DNA of 64,000 bases, from the NCBI GenBank assembly GCA_019634735.1, contig JAHCAT010000001.1, positions 1 to 64,000 on the forward strand, read 5' to 3'. Below, in pieces: positions 1 through 13,638 of this stretch. How positions within the stretch are numbered: position 1 is the stretch's first letter; each line of letters starts with the position of its first letter. The stretch comes from Lysobacterales bacterium (lineage in GTDB: Bacteria; Pseudomonadota; Gammaproteobacteria; Xanthomonadales; UBA2363). Below the pieces are notes generated by a model. It worked only from the letters and a program-made list of their open reading frames with translations, was not told where the DNA came from and ran no database searches. Made by a program: the position numbers and the translations under genes.

Positions 1-13
1 GGATGCCGGGGCG

Positions 14-3746
<3,733 letters not shown>

Positions 3747-3783
3747 GGAAAGCCGGGGTCAGGTCCTCGAAGACCTGCCGGAC

Positions 3784-4884
3784 TCACATCCGCATGGGCA
3801 TGATGACGTGCCGGGAACGCTCATCGGCAGCATCCGAGATCAGGCAGCTGGAGTTGCCATCGCGCAGCCGCAAGGCCACCTGCTCACCGCGCAGGGCACC
3901 CAGGGCCTCCTGCACATAATTGACGTTGAAGGAGATCTGCAGGCCCTCCGCGTTGCCTTCCGCCTCGATCTCCTCAACCGCCTCCTCCTGCTCGGCGTTG
4001 TGCGCAACGACCCGCAACTGCCCGGCACCAACCTCAAGCCGTACCCCACGGTACTTCTCGTTCGACAGGATCGCGGCACGCCCCAGCGCATCGCGGAGCA
4101 CATCCCGATCGACCGTGACCTGCTTGTCCGCTCCGACCGGCATCACCGCCTCGTAGTCGGGAAACCGCCCGTCGATCAGGTTCGACGTGAAAACCACGTC
4201 CTGCCGTCGCACCCGAACGTGGCTGCGCCCCAGTTCCAGCGTCACGGCCTCATCCACGTTTTCGAGAAGGCGCTGAAGCTCCAGAACCGCCTTGCGGGGC
4301 AGCAGGATCTGCCGGTCCGCCCCCTCCCGCGCGGGCAGCTCGGTCTCGCACATCGCCAACCGGTGGCCATCCGTCGCCACCGCCCGCAGGCTTCCACCGC
4401 GCACATCGAACAACATACCATTCAGATAGAACCGAACGTCCTGAACAGCCATGGCGAATGCCACCCGGTCGATCAGGTCCTTCAACGTTCCCTGGCCCAC
4501 CGTCAGGGTGTCGATGGATTCGCGATTCTCGAGTGCCGGGAACTCGCTGGCCGGCAAGGTCGCCAGCACAAAACGGCTGCGGCCCGCCTTCACGACAACC
4601 CGCTCGCCCTGCTGTTCGACGCTCACCGAAGCGCCGTCCGGCAACGCCTTGCAGATGTCGAACAGTTTCCTTGCGGGGACCGTGACCTCGCCATCCTGAC
4701 CACCCTCTGCGCTGGCCTGGGCCACCATCTCGAGTTGCAGGTCGGTTCCGGTGAAAGACACCTGCCCCCGAGACACCGAAACCAGCAGGTTCGACAGGAC
4801 CGGCAATGTCTGCCGCTTCTCGACCACCCCCACCACCGCTTGCAACGGCTTGAGGATGGCTTCGCGCTGAATCTGGAATCGCAT
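3784..4884 (-). CDS. dnaN: DNA polymerase III beta subunit (sliding clamp)
   Basis: The sliding clamp encircles DNA as a dimer and tethers polymerase III and other replication and repair proteins. The 366-residue length is standard, and the N terminus (MRFQIQREAILKPLQAVVG, then EKRQTLPVLSN) and C terminus (ending HVIMPMRM) are typical of proteobacterial clamps. A purine-rich GAGGG lies upstream of the ATG. It stands between dnaA (206-bp spacer, the likely origin) and recF (37-bp gap), in the canonical order. Confidence 0.98.
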   Translation of the reverse strand: MRFQIQREAILKPLQAVVGVVEKRQTLPVLSNLLVSVSRGQVSFTGTDLQLEMVAQASAEGGQDGEVTVPARKLFDICKALPDGASVSVEQQGERVVVKAGRSRFVLATLPASEFPALENRESIDTLTVGQGTLKDLIDRVAFAMAVQDVRFYLNGMLFDVRGGSLRAVATDGHRLAMCETELPAREGADRQILLPRKAVLELQRLLENVDEAVTLELGRSHVRVRRQDVVFTSNLIDGRFPDYEAVMPVGADKQVTVDRDVLRDALGRAAILSNEKYRGVRLEVGAGQLRVVAHNAEQEEAVEEIEAEGNAEGLQISFNVNYVQEALGALRGEQVALRLRDGNSSCLISDAADERSRHVIMPMRM

Positions 4885-5090
4885 CGGGTAGCCCTCGAGA
4901 CTGCTTCTAAATAGCTTGTGCTGTTCTGTTGTTGTTGGTGTCCGCCCGGGACCGGGAGAACACCAGAAAAACCCTTCTAAACCAGCAAGTTAGATCTTCA
5001 TTTCCCTGTGCACAGCCCGGTGTGCGGCGCTGTGGCCAGCCTGTGGACGAATCACGCCGGCCGATTCCAGCACAGGCCATCCACAGGTCG
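4885..5090. other. oriC: Candidate replication origin (dnaA-dnaN spacer)
   Basis: This 206-bp spacer is AT-richer than its surroundings, especially about 4900-4945 and 4965-5005, which could serve as the unwinding element. It contains several imperfect DnaA boxes: CTGTGCACA at 5006-5014 (also readable on the other strand), TCGTCCACA on the minus strand at 5042-5050, and CCATCCACA at 5077-5085. Each matches seven of the nine consensus positions. None is perfect, so the call also rests on position between dnaA and dnaN and on the parS sites nearby. The rpmH-dnaA spacer is the alternative. Confidence 0.55.
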
Positions 5091-6434
5091 TCAACCGGTC
5101 AGTGTGCGGATCAGCTTATCCCAGTCCTCGCGCATCTTGCCGTCGGTTTCCACCAGCTTGCGCATGACCCGGCAGGCATGCAGCACGGTCGTGTGGTCGC
5201 GCCCGCCAAACCCGTCGCCGATCTCCGGCAGACTGTGCTCGGTGAGCTCCTTGGCGAGCGCCATGGCCATCTGTCGGGGCCGGACCACCGAGCGCTGCCG
5301 CCGTTCCGAGGTCATGTCGCTTTGCCGCAGGCCATAGTAGTCGGCAACCGTCTTCTGGATGTTGCCGATGCTGACCAGGCGCTCCTGCACGCTGAGATGG
5401 TCGCGCAAGGCTTCCTGCGCAAACTCCAGCGTCACCGGTCGGCCGCTGAGGTTGGCCCGGGCCGACAGGGTGTGCAAGGCACCCTCCAGCTCGCGTACGT
5501 TGGAGCGCATCCGCCTGGCGATGAGCATCGCCACCTCGTCGGGAAGCTGCGTCTGCAGCGACTGCGCCTTGGCCATCAGGATGCTGACCCGCGTCTCGAA
5601 ATCCGGCGGCTCGATGGCGACGTTGAGACCCCAGCCGAACCGGCTCTTGAGTCGCGGCTCCAGCCCGTCCACCTCCTTCGGATAGCGGTCGCAGGTCAGG
5701 ACGATCTGCTGCTTGCTCTCGAACAGGGCATTGAAGGTGTGGAAGAACTCTTCCTGGGTGCGGTCCTTGCCGGCGAAGAACTGGATGTCGTCGATCAGCA
5801 GGGCGTCGACGCTGCGGAACTGCCGCTTGAACTCGTCCATCCGGTTGCTGCGCAGCGCCCGGATCATGCCGCTCACGAACTGCTCCGAGCGCTGGTACAC
5901 GACATTCGCGTCCGGGCGGTTCTGCCTTATGAGGTTGCCGGCGGCGTGCAGCAGGTGCGTCTTGCCCAGCCCGGTGCCGCCGTAGAGCAGAAGGGGGTTG
6001 TACACCTCGCCCGGCTGCAAGGCGATCTGCAGCGCCGCCGCCTTGCCGAGCTCGTTCGACTTGCCCTCGACGAAGTTGTCGAAGGTGTAGCGCGGATCGA
6101 CGTTGCTCTCCAGGCCGGGTTCCCTGGGCTGCGATGGCGCGGTGGCGGCAGCCGGGTTTCCGCCACCGTTGCCGGCCGCGGTTGCCGCCGGGTTGGGCCG
6201 CATGCCGACCTTGATTCGCACGGCAAGGGGCCCGCCACGCAGGTCGCCGCCCAGCTCGCCGATGCGTTCCGCGAAATGCTTTTCCACCCGCTCGGCGACA
6301 TAGACGTTGGCCGCGTACAGGGTCAGCGTGGATCCCGACAGGTCCGCCTGCAGGGGCGAGAGCCAGGTGTGCAGGTCCTCGGCGCTGATCTCCCCCTCGA
6401 GTCGGCGCAGGCAGCGTTGCCAAAGGTCGGCCAT
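5091..6434 (-). CDS. dnaA: Chromosomal replication initiator DnaA
   Basis: AAA+ initiator that binds DnaA boxes and opens oriC. It has 447 residues: N-terminal domain I ([14 protein letters not shown]), a Pro/Ala/Gly-rich linker around residues 85-105, Walker [11 protein letters not shown] with Lys158, Walker [10 protein letters not shown], and the domain IV DNA-binding signature [13 protein letters not shown] near the C terminus. The frame stays open far upstream, but MADLWQRC is the conserved family start. No clear Shine-Dalgarno precedes it. It is divergent from rpmH across a 142-bp spacer. Confidence 0.98.
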   Translation of the reverse strand: MADLWQRCLRRLEGEISAEDLHTWLSPLQADLSGSTLTLYAANVYVAERVEKHFAERIGELGGDLRGGPLAVRIKVGMRPNPAATAAGNGGGNPAAATAPSQPREPGLESNVDPRYTFDNFVEGKSNELGKAAALQIALQPGEVYNPLLLYGGTGLGKTHLLHAAGNLIRQNRPDANVVYQRSEQFVSGMIRALRSNRMDEFKRQFRSVDALLIDDIQFFAGKDRTQEEFFHTFNALFESKQQIVLTCDRYPKEVDGLEPRLKSRFGWGLNVAIEPPDFETRVSILMAKAQSLQTQLPDEVAMLIARRMRSNVRELEGALHTLSARANLSGRPVTLEFAQEALRDHLSVQERLVSIGNIQKTVADYYGLRQSDMTSERRQRSVVRPRQMAMALAKELTEHSLPEIGDGFGGRDHTTVLHACRVMRKLVETDGKMREDWDKLIRTLTG

Positions 6435-6511
6435 GACGGGGAAGATCGCTCGCTTGCGGGTCGGTGGGGAGCGCGAGTGTACCCCGCCACGCGCCCAGTC
6501 GCGGACGGCGT

Positions 6512-6541
6512 TTGACCGCGCAGCGCCGCTCCGGCTAGAAT
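6512..6541 (+). promoter_or_regulatory. Predicted sigma-70 promoter for rpmH-rnpA-yidC
   Basis: TTGACC (6512-6517) and TAGAAT (6536-6541) are separated by 18 bases and followed by a GC-rich discriminator. The -10 end is 35 bases before the rpmH start. It lies in the divergent spacer with dnaA. Confidence 0.6.
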
Positions 6542-6576
6542 GCGCCCCCTTTGCTCCAAGCCAGTGGTATGCCGCG

Positions 6577-6711
6577 ATGAAGCGCACTTTCCAGCCCAGC
6601 AACCTCAAGCGTGCCCGCACCCACGGCTTTCGTGCGCGGATGGCCACGGCCGATGGCCGCAAGGTCCTGTCCGCCCGTCGTGCCAAGGGCCGCAAGCGCC
6701 TGATTCCCTGA
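6577..6711 (+). CDS. rpmH: 50S ribosomal protein L34
   Basis: The 44-residue protein begins [12 protein letters not shown] and ends GRKRLIP. It has the strongly basic composition and conserved core ([11 protein letters not shown], then [13 protein letters not shown]) of bacterial L34. It is a component of the large ribosomal subunit. It is the first gene of the rpmH-rnpA-yidC series, with a predicted promoter just upstream; rnpA begins 14 bases after its stop. Confidence 0.98.
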   Translation: MKRTFQPSNLKRARTHGFRARMATADGRKVLSARRAKGRKRLIP

Positions 6712-6725
6712 TCCCGGCCGGGATC

Positions 6726-7076
6726 ATGGGCGCGGCCGCCACCACGCTGCCGCGCGCCGCCCGCCTGAGCGGCAAGGCCCAGTTCGACCGCGTCTTCGCC
6801 GCAGGCCACCGGCGCGGCTCCCGCTACTTCAGACTGATCGCGGCCGAGAATGGACTCGGGCACGCCCGGCTGGGTATGGCCGTCAGCCGCCGGATCGACC
6901 GGCGCGCGGTCGTGCGCAACCGCTTGCGCCGCCAGATCCGCGAAGCCTTCCGCCTGCACTGGCCCGAGCTGCCAGGCGTCGACCTGGTGGTGACGCCGCG
7001 TCCGGAAGCGGCGCGCGCAACGCGCGCGGCGCTCTGGTCCGACCTGCTCGCCCTGTGGCAGACACAGGTGCGTTGA
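6726..7076 (+). CDS. rnpA: Ribonuclease P protein component
   Basis: Protein subunit of RNase P, which assists the catalytic RNA in 5' maturation of tRNAs. It has 116 residues and the diagnostic basic motif region [18 protein letters not shown], preceded by [17 protein letters not shown] at 6726 gives [16 protein letters not shown]; the frame is open upstream into rpmH, but no better start is seen. It sits between rpmH and yidC as usual. The small yidD gene that normally follows is absent: only 88 bases separate rnpA from yidC. Confidence 0.95.
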   Translation: MGAAATTLPRAARLSGKAQFDRVFAAGHRRGSRYFRLIAAENGLGHARLGMAVSRRIDRRAVVRNRLRRQIREAFRLHWPELPGVDLVVTPRPEAARATRAALWSDLLALWQTQVR

Positions 7077-7164
7077 TCCCCCCGGCGCGAACCGCGACAA
7101 TCCCGATTCTTTGTCCATCCCGTCCGCGCCTGCCCGCCCGGACCGTGCCGGCTGCCTCAGACCC

Positions 7165-8853
7165 ATGCAGAACTTCCGTCCCCTGCTCTTCATCGCCTGG
7201 CTGCTAGGCGCCTACCTGCTGTGGCAGGCCTGGAACGACTTCAACGCGCCGCCGCCGTCGCCCGCACCGGCCGCGAGCGCCGGCGTCCTCGATGACGGCG
7301 CCTTGCCGGTGGACCCGACCGTGCCAATGGCACCCGCTGCACCCGCCTCCGACACGCCGCTCGCGCCGGCCGCGATGAGCGCCGTACCGACGCCGGCGGC
7401 GGAGACGCCGGCAGCCGCCGCGAGCCGCCGGGTCACCGTGGAAACCGATGTCCTGCGGCTGGTGATCGATGCCCGCGGCGGCACCATCGTGAAGGCCGAA
7501 CTGCTGGCCTATCCGCAGACGCTGCGGTCCTCGCAGCCGGTGGAGCTGCTCAGCGACGACCCCGCCCGGCTGTTCCACGCGCAGACCGGCCTGGTCAGCG
7601 CCAACGGCCCGGCACCCGACCACACCGCGTTGTGGGAAATCGAGCGCGACCGCTACGCGATGCAGGGCGACCACGTGACTGTGCCGCTGACCTGGCGCGG
7701 CGACAATGGTCTGGTAATCACCAAGCTGTTCGTACTGCGCCGGGGCGACTACGCCGTCGAGGTCCGCCACGAGATCCGGAACGAAGGCAGCGAGCCCTGG
7801 ACCGGCAGCGTCTACCGGCAGCTGCAGCGGGTGCCGATGCGCACCTCGACCGGCTTCTCGTTCACCGACGCCACGGCCATCACCTTCCACGGCGCCGCCT
7901 GGTACAGCCCCGAAGAACGCTTCGAGAAGCGGCAGTTCGACGATTTCGCCGGCAAGCCGCTGAACCGCACGGTCACCGGCGGCTGGACCGGCCTGCTGCA
8001 GCACTACTTCTTCGCCGCCTGGATCCCCGATACCGCGCAGGCCAACGATTTCAGCACCCAGCCGGTGCCGCCGAACCGCTTCCTGATCCGCCAGGTGGCC
8101 GCGGCCGCCAGCGTGCCCCCCGGCGGCGAGCATGTCGACAGCGCGCGCCTGTGGGTCGGGCCGAAGCTGCAGAACGTGCTGCCCGAGGTCGCACCCGGTC
8201 TGGAACTCACCGTCGACTACGGCATCTTCACCTTCCTGGCCAAGCCGCTGTTCTGGGCCCTGGACAAGTTCTACCGGCTGGTCGGCAACTGGGGCCTGGC
8301 GATCATCCTGGTCACCCTGCTGATCAAGCTGCTGTTCTACAAGCTCTCCGAGGCCCAGTACCGCTCGATGGCCAAGATGCGCAAGCTGCAGCCGCGCCTG
8401 GTGCAGCTCAAGGAGCGCTACGGCGACGATCGCCAGAAGATGAACATGGCGATGATGGAGCTGTACAAGAAGGAGAAGATCAATCCGCTGGGCGGCTGCC
8501 TGCCGATCCTCCTGCAGATCCCCGTGTTCATCGCTCTGTACTGGGTCCTGCTGGAATCGGTGGAGTTGCGCCAGGCGCCGTTCTTCCTGTGGATCCAGGA
8601 CCTGTCGGCGCGCGACCCCTACTTCGTTCTGCCGGTGCTCAACGGCCTGACCATGTGGCTGACCCAGAAGCTGTCGCCCAGCCCGGGCATGGATCCGATC
8701 CAGAAGCGCATCTTCCAGATCATGCCGATCATGTTCTCGGTGATGTTCGCCTTCTTCCCCGCCGGCCTGGTCCTGTACTGGACCACCAACGGTGCGCTCG
8801 GCCTGCTCCAGCAGTGGGTCATCACCAAGCGCATCGAGGCGAAGCCGGCCTGA
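7165..8853 (+). CDS. yidC: Membrane protein insertase YidC
   Basis: Inserts and folds inner-membrane proteins, alone or with SecYEG. It has 562 residues. An N-terminal membrane anchor ([15 protein letters not shown], about residues 6-20) is followed by an Ala/Pro-rich linker, a periplasmic beta-sandwich domain (about 80-345), and the conserved C-terminal insertase with several helices. The block [18 protein letters not shown] followed by [13 protein letters not shown] is diagnostic; the charged residue that is Arg366 in E. coli is Lys here. A TTG 18 codons upstream is in frame, but MQNFRPLLF is the family start. It ends convergently with hrpB across a hairpin terminator. Confidence 0.96.
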   Translation: MQNFRPLLFIAWLLGAYLLWQAWNDFNAPPPSPAPAASAGVLDDGALPVDPTVPMAPAAPASDTPLAPAAMSAVPTPAAETPAAAASRRVTVETDVLRLVIDARGGTIVKAELLAYPQTLRSSQPVELLSDDPARLFHAQTGLVSANGPAPDHTALWEIERDRYAMQGDHVTVPLTWRGDNGLVITKLFVLRRGDYAVEVRHEIRNEGSEPWTGSVYRQLQRVPMRTSTGFSFTDATAITFHGAAWYSPEERFEKRQFDDFAGKPLNRTVTGGWTGLLQHYFFAAWIPDTAQANDFSTQPVPPNRFLIRQVAAAASVPPGGEHVDSARLWVGPKLQNVLPEVAPGLELTVDYGIFTFLAKPLFWALDKFYRLVGNWGLAIILVTLLIKLLFYKLSEAQYRSMAKMRKLQPRLVQLKERYGDDRQKMNMAMMELYKKEKINPLGGCLPILLQIPVFIALYWVLLESVELRQAPFFLWIQDLSARDPYFVLPVLNGLTMWLTQKLSPSPGMDPIQKRIFQIMPIMFSVMFAFFPAGLVLYWTTNGALGLLQQWVITKRIEAKPA

Positions 8854-8865
8854 TCGGTCGCGGCA

Positions 8866-8894
8866 GGCGGGACCGGCCGACCAGCCGTCCCGCC
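8866..8894. terminator. Hairpin between convergent yidC and hrpB
   Basis: GGCGGGAC (8866-8873) pairs perfectly with GTCCCGCC (8887-8894) around a 13-nt loop, inside the 51-bp gap between two converging stop codons. There is no clear T tract, so intrinsic termination is plausible but not certain in either direction. Confidence 0.55.
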
Positions 8895-8904
8895 GAAGCT
8901 GCGC

Positions 8905-11421
8905 TCAGGTGCCGCGCGGCTTGGCGCGGTGCGTGGGCGGCGCGTTCCAGGGATCGTCCGGCCAGGGGTGGCGCGGGTAGCGGCCCTTGAGCTCCTTCCT
9001 GACCTCCGGATAGGTGCGCTCCCAGAAGCCGCGCAGGTCGGTGGTGACCTGGATCGGCCGTTGCGCCGGCGACAGCAGGTGCAGGCGCACCTGGACGGCG
9101 CCGCCCGACACCGCAGGCGTGTCCGCGCACCCGAACATCTCCTGCAACTTGACCGCCAGCACCGGCGGTTCGCCCTCCCCGACCCCGTAATCCAGGCGCA
9201 GCTGCCGGCCGCTGGGCACCGTGATCGCCGCGGGTGCCAGGCGATCCAGGGCCTGCCGGTGGACAGGGTCGAGACGCGCCATCAGGGCCTGCCCCAGCAG
9301 GCTGGCGTCCAGCGCCGCCAATCGCGGCAGGCCGGCCAGCCACGGGCCCAGCCAGTCCGGCAGGTCGGCGAGCAGGGCGACATCGTCCATGGCCGGCAGG
9401 CCCAGGCCGGGCTGCCACAGCCGCAGGGACTGCACGCGGGCCTGCCACTGTCGCTGCGCCTCGGTCCAGGGCAATACCGAAAGGCCCTGGCTGGCGATGC
9501 CGTCCAGCAGGCCGCTGACGCGCTGCGCCGGATCGCTCACCGGCACGCGCTCGCGCTCCAGGACCAGGGCCATGAAGCGACGCTCCCGGAACACCGCCAC
9601 CGAGCCGGTGGCGACATCGAAGCGGGCCTGCTCGACGCGATGGTGGTGCTGCGGGTACAGGACCGCGAGGCGGTCCTCGTCGAACGGCACCCCGCGCAGC
9701 ACCAGGGCGTCGCCGCGTTCGACGCGCAACTCGGTGGCGACCAGCCAGGGTTCGCCGCGCAGCCCGGAGTCCGGGGCCAGCCGGGCGCCCCGCCCGTTGC
9801 CAAGCGTGTAGCGGCTGCTGTCGGCCTCGTCGCGGCGCCCGATGCGGTCGGGAAAGGCGGCCAGGAGCAGGTTGCCCAGGACGTGGGCGTCCGTTGGTGC
9901 AGGGGCGTCCGGCACGGCCAGGCGACGGCGCCACTGCCGCGCCTGCTGGTCGAGGCCGGCCAGGGCTTCACGACTGGCTTCGCCGCCGGCACGGCCGCTG
10001 TCCCGGAACGCCAGCAGGGCCTGCCAGCGACTGGCCAGGCGATCGTCACGGGCCGCCTCGCCGCGAAGAGGGTCCCTTCCTTCGGCCAGCGCGATCAGGT
10101 CGGCGGCCAGCCCACCTTGCCCGTCGGCCCGCCCGGCCAGGGCCATGGCCGCCAGTCGTGGATGGGTGCCCAGCGCCAGCATCTCCCGGCCGCGGCGGCT
10201 GATCCGGCCATTCTCGCCAAGCGCGCCGAGCAGGGCGAGCAGGTCGCGTGCCTGGGCTAGGGCGCCAGCGGGCGGCGGGTCGGGAAAGCGCAGCGCGCTG
10301 CTGCCCCAGGCGGCCAGCTCCAGCGCCAGCCCGGCCAGGTCGACCTGGCCGATCTCGGGCCGGGTGGCAGGGTCCAGGCGCAGGCTTTCCGGCCACAGGC
10401 GCAGGCACAGGCCCGGTCCGAGCCGGCCGGCGCGGCCGGCCCGCTGGGCCGCCGAGGCCGCGGTGATGGCGGTGGTGGCGAGCCGGGTGAAGCCGCTGTT
10501 GGGGTCGAAGCGCGGCTCCCGGGCCAGGCCGGTATCGACCACGGCGCGCACGCCTGGCAGGGTGACGCTGGACTCGGCGACGTTGGTGGCCAGCACGACC
10601 CGCCGGCGGCCGTGCACGTCCGGCGCCAGCGCGGCGGCCTGGGCGCCCAGGTCCAGCTCGCCATGCAGGACCGTCAGCAGCGTGCCGTCCAGCGCGGGGT
10701 CGTCCGCCAGGCGGCGCTGCAGCCGGGCGATCTCGGGCTTGCCGGGCAGGAACACCAGGACATCGCCCTCCGCCTCCCTCAGGGCACCGGCGATCGCCCG
10801 CGGCGCCGCCGCCAGGGCGTCCTCGCCGGGCCGCAGCGCGGGGTGCGCGACGCGCACCGGGAAGCTGCGCCCCTCGCTGCGCAGCCTGGGGGCGTCCAGG
10901 AAGGCGGCCAGCCGTTCGCCGTCCAGGGTCGCCGACATCAGCACGATGCGCAGGTCGGGCCGCAGGCCGTCCTGGATGTCCAGGGCCAGGGCCAGGCCCA
11001 GGTCGCTGGCCAGGTGGCGCTCGTGGAACTCGTCGAACAGCACGGCGCCGACGCCGTCCAGCGCGGGGTCGTCCTGCAGCATGCGGGTCAGGATGCCCTC
11101 GGTGACCACCTCGATGCGGGTCCGTTCCGACACCCGGGACTCGAAGCGGACCCGATAGCCGACCGTGCCGCCGACCGCTTCGCCGAGCAGCCCGGCCATA
11201 TGGCGTGCCGCGGCGCGCGCCGCCAGGCGGCGCGGTTCGAGCATCAGCAACCGTCGCCCGCACAGCCAGGGCGCCGACAGCAGGGCGAGCGGCACGCGGG
11301 TGGTCTTGCCGGCGCCCGGCGGTGCCTCGAGGACCAGGCGGGAGTGGTCGGCCAGCGACGCCAGCACGTCGGGCAGCAGGTCATCGATGGGCAGGGCCGG
11401 CGGGGTCATGACGGCGGCCAT
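8905..11421 (-). CDS. hrpB: ATP-dependent helicase HrpB
   Basis: DExH-box RNA helicase-like protein of the HrpA/HrpB group. At 838 residues it matches the family length. It shows Walker A (APPGAGKTTRVPLAL, about residues 35-49), motif II DEFHERHLASDLGLALALD typical of HrpB, motif III SATLDG, and motif VI QRAGRAGRLGPG, followed by the HrpB C-terminal domain (ending near GFWERTYPEVRKELKGRYPRH). Its cellular role is poorly defined; it is not the type III secretion HrpB of plant pathogens. An alternative start lies four codons in (MTPPALPIDD). It runs convergent to yidC and shares a terminator with it. Confidence 0.94.
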   Translation of the reverse strand: MAAVMTPPALPIDDLLPDVLASLADHSRLVLEAPPGAGKTTRVPLALLSAPWLCGRRLLMLEPRRLAARAAARHMAGLLGEAVGGTVGYRVRFESRVSERTRIEVVTEGILTRMLQDDPALDGVGAVLFDEFHERHLASDLGLALALDIQDGLRPDLRIVLMSATLDGERLAAFLDAPRLRSEGRSFPVRVAHPALRPGEDALAAAPRAIAGALREAEGDVLVFLPGKPEIARLQRRLADDPALDGTLLTVLHGELDLGAQAAALAPDVHGRRRVVLATNVAESSVTLPGVRAVVDTGLAREPRFDPNSGFTRLATTAITAASAAQRAGRAGRLGPGLCLRLWPESLRLDPATRPEIGQVDLAGLALELAAWGSSALRFPDPPPAGALAQARDLLALLGALGENGRISRRGREMLALGTHPRLAAMALAGRADGQGGLAADLIALAEGRDPLRGEAARDDRLASRWQALLAFRDSGRAGGEASREALAGLDQQARQWRRRLAVPDAPAPTDAHVLGNLLLAAFPDRIGRRDEADSSRYTLGNGRGARLAPDSGLRGEPWLVATELRVERGDALVLRGVPFDEDRLAVLYPQHHHRVEQARFDVATGSVAVFRERRFMALVLERERVPVSDPAQRVSGLLDGIASQGLSVLPWTEAQRQWQARVQSLRLWQPGLGLPAMDDVALLADLPDWLGPWLAGLPRLAALDASLLGQALMARLDPVHRQALDRLAPAAITVPSGRQLRLDYGVGEGEPPVLAVKLQEMFGCADTPAVSGGAVQVRLHLLSPAQRPIQVTTDLRGFWERTYPEVRKELKGRYPRHPWPDDPWNAPPTHRAKPRGT

Positions 11422-11582
11422 TGTAGGAAGCGACCCCGCCTTGGCGCCGGATCCCAGCCCGGCGCCGCCACGCCGAAGGCGCGGCGGCGATCCATGGTCG
11501 TCGGTGCACGGCAGCGGCCAACCGGCCGCGTCAGGCTCCCTGAGGCGTCGCGGACCGCGCGGTCACGGCGGAGCGGACTGCA

Positions 11583-11621
11583 GCGCCCGCCGGCGGCGAT
11601 AGCCGCCGGACGATAGGGCGC
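11583..11621 (-). terminator. Two-tier hairpin downstream of the secreted-protein gene
   Basis: An inner stem CCGGCGGC (11590-11597) / GCCGCCGG (11602-11609) with a GATA loop is nested in an outer stem GCGCCC (11583-11588) / GGGCGC (11616-11621). It begins 8 bases beyond the stop at 11629, as expected for a minus-strand terminator. There is no T-run. Confidence 0.55.
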
Positions 11622-11628
11622 TCGTTGC

Positions 11629-12699
11629 TCAGCGCTCGCCCAGACGGGCCAGCAGCGCTTCCAGCGCCGCCGCCGTGCCCGCGGGATCGGCCCGCTCGCG
11701 GGGCGCCTGGAGGGCGTCCGGACCGGGCTCGACGGTCTGCGCCGGCAGGTCGCGCAGCGCGCTGGCGGCGGTCTTGACCTCGGTCTGCGGGAGCACGGCA
11801 TTGGGCGCGTTGTCGTCGCCCTGGACATAGGCCCGGCTCGCGCTGCGCCAGCCGCGCACCGGCAGCACCGGATAAGTGTTGCTGTCCAGGCACTGGGTCA
11901 GCAGGTTGGACAGGCTCTTCGGGCAGCGCTTGGCATAGCCGTCGAACTGGTAGGTGCCGACCTCGACCTCGAAGACCAGCCAGGTCGTGCTGTTTTCGTT
12001 GACCGTGATGATGTTGGTGCCGTCGGCCGGACTGTAGAAGCCCGCGGCGTCGTGGTTGTTGAGCGCCTGCTGCGTGCACAGACCGACCAGGCTGTTGGTC
12101 GGGCGGCAGCCCTCGAAGAAGTGCCGCTGGCCGCCGGTGTCGACCAGATCGAAGATCAACACCTCGCCGACATACGGGTAATTGGCGTACTCGCCGCCGA
12201 GCGCGCGCCAGTCCATCACCGCCTGCCACTCGCCGAGCCACAGCTCGGTGCGCGGCTGGATCGAGGGCGTGCGGCTCAGATAGTAGTCGTGGCGCTGGAT
12301 CTGGATGGTGCGCCCGCCCCAGGTCAGGGTGGCGCGGGTCTCGCTGGTGAAGTTGATGGTGACCTGGCTGCCGACCGCGTAGGGCTGGCCGGGTGTCGTG
12401 AACGGACAGCCCAGGCAGGTGCCGGTGTCGCGCCGGTACAACGGCGCCGTGAAGGTGCTGCGGTTCGGCATCAGACCCTCGGCGGCGTACCAGGTCGCGC
12501 CCTGGGGCCCGTAGGCGAAGGCCACCATGAAGATGAACTTGTCCTGGATCTCGATCGAGAAGCCGTAGCCGGGCTCGTTGGGGTTCCACCACCAGCCGCT
12601 TTCCGGGGTGAACGCACGGGACGGCGAGCTGGCCAGCAAGGCGGCCAGGGACAACAGGAGGGCGGCGAATCTGGACACGGCAGGAACCCCTGATCTCAT
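11629..12699 (-). CDS. Secreted protein of unknown function with W-rich N-terminal motif
   Basis: The 356-residue product has a signal peptide (hydrophobic core [15 protein letters not shown], probable cleavage after SRA near residue 29). The mature N terminus [19 protein letters not shown], followed by [17 protein letters not shown], is an aromatic beta-strand-like motif I know from many uncharacterised secreted proteins of this bacterial group. Cys pairs (about residues 94/98 and later) suggest disulfides. No enzyme motif is recognised. Unlike other secreted proteins here it lacks the C-terminal F-x-x-G-F-E tag, ending ARLGER. The ATG has no Shine-Dalgarno; TAGGCT lies 10 nt before it. It is divergent from tatD. 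Confidence 0.85.
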   Translation of the reverse strand: MRSGVPAVSRFAALLLSLAALLASSPSRAFTPESGWWWNPNEPGYGFSIEIQDKFIFMVAFAYGPQGATWYAAEGLMPNRSTFTAPLYRRDTGTCLGCPFTTPGQPYAVGSQVTINFTSETRATLTWGGRTIQIQRHDYYLSRTPSIQPRTELWLGEWQAVMDWRALGGEYANYPYVGEVLIFDLVDTGGQRHFFEGCRPTNSLVGLCTQQALNNHDAAGFYSPADGTNIITVNENSTTWLVFEVEVGTYQFDGYAKRCPKSLSNLLTQCLDSNTYPVLPVRGWRSASRAYVQGDDNAPNAVLPQTEVKTAASALRDLPAQTVEPGPDALQAPRERADPAGTAAALEALLARLGER

Positions 12700-12709
12700 T
12701 GGAGCCGAC

Positions 12710-12715
12710 AGCCTA
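12710..12715 (-). promoter_or_regulatory. -10-like TAGGCT close to the start codon of the 11629-12699 gene
   Basis: On the minus strand TAGGCT is followed by a 10-nt spacer and the ATG at 12699, with no Shine-Dalgarno between. The arrangement would place transcription start at or within a few bases of the start codon. The same layout occurs before four other genes in the window. Confidence 0.4.
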
Positions 12716-12755
12716 GCAACTGGCCGACCCGACGGCATGAACCCGGGCAAACCCG

Positions 12756-12761
12756 TAGACT
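12756..12761 (+). promoter_or_regulatory. -10-like TAGACT upstream of tatD
   Basis: TAGACT ends 29 bases before the tatD ATG and is followed by a GC-rich run. No convincing -35 is seen at the expected distance. The assignment rests on similarity to the other TAG-A/G-CT sites in the window. Confidence 0.35.
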
Positions 12762-12790
12762 GCCGCCCCCTCCCCAAATGGACGTCCGCC

Positions 12791-13600
12791 ATGGGCCTGG
12801 TCGACATCGGTGCCAACCTGGGCCACGAGTCCTTCCGGCACGACCTCCCGGCGGTGCTGGAACGGGCCGCGGCAGCCGGCGTGGCCCAGATGGTGGTGAC
12901 CGGCGCCAGCGAACAGGGTGCCCTGGACGCCCTGGCCCTGGCGCGCCGCCACCCGGACCGCCTGGCCTGCACGGCCGGCGTGCATCCGCATCACGCCGCC
13001 GACTACAGCAGCAGCACCGACAGCGTGCTGCGCGAGCTGCACGGCCTGCCCGAGGTGGTGGCCGTCGGCGAATGCGGGCTCGACTACCACCGGGACTATT
13101 CGCCCCGGCCGGCCCAGCGGCGCGCCTTCGAGCGCCAGCTGGAACTGGCGGTCGCCGCCGGCAAGCCGCTGTTCCTGCACCAGCGCGACGCCCATGCCGA
13201 CTTCATGGCGATCATGGCGGACTTCGCCGGGCGCATCGGCCCGGCGGTGGTGCACTGTTTCACCGGCACCGGCGAGGAGCTGCGCGACTACCTGGCGGCC
13301 GGCTGGCACGTCGGCATCACTGGCTGGCTGTGCGACGAGCGCCGCGGCCGCCACCTGCGCGAACTGGTCCGGGAGATCCCGGCCGACCGGCTGATGGTGG
13401 AGACCGACGCCCCCTACCTGCTGCCGCGCAACCTGCGACCGATGCCATCGCACCGCCGCAACGAGCCGATGTACCTCGCCCACATCGTCGAGGAGCTGGC
13501 GCGCGACCGGGGCGAGCCGCAGGCAGCGGTCGCGGCGGCCACAGCGGCGACCGCCCGGGCCTTTTTCGGCCTGCCGGCACCGGCCACGGCCACCGGCTAA
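12791..13600 (+). CDS. tatD: TatD family metal-dependent 3'-5' exonuclease
   Basis: TIM-barrel metal-dependent nuclease of the amidohydrolase superfamily, linked to DNA repair and processing of single-stranded DNA and RNA. At 269 residues it aligns closely with true E. coli TatD rather than YcfH: an N-terminal DIGANL in place of Hx[42 protein letters not shown], and [11 protein letters not shown] followed by RNEP. Metal-binding residues (His in GVHPHH, Glu in GECGLD, His in LFLHQRDAH, His in VVHCFTG, Asp in ETDAPY) are present. ATG at 12791 is the family start. It stands 38 bases before the TerC-family gene and may share transcription with it. Confidence 0.95.
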   Translation: MGLVDIGANLGHESFRHDLPAVLERAAAAGVAQMVVTGASEQGALDALALARRHPDRLACTAGVHPHHAADYSSSTDSVLRELHGLPEVVAVGECGLDYHRDYSPRPAQRRAFERQLELAVAAGKPLFLHQRDAHADFMAIMADFAGRIGPAVVHCFTGTGEELRDYLAAGWHVGITGWLCDERRGRHLRELVREIPADRLMVETDAPYLLPRNLRPMPSHRRNEPMYLAHIVEELARDRGEPQAAVAAATAATARAFFGLPAPATATG

Positions 13601-13638
13601 AGTGGCGCGACCGCCGAACGGGGGAGCCGGGGTGCCAG

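Noticed and set aside
8905..11421. hrpB as a type III secretion gene.
   Set aside because: Sequence is the DExH helicase HrpB; no secretion genes are near.
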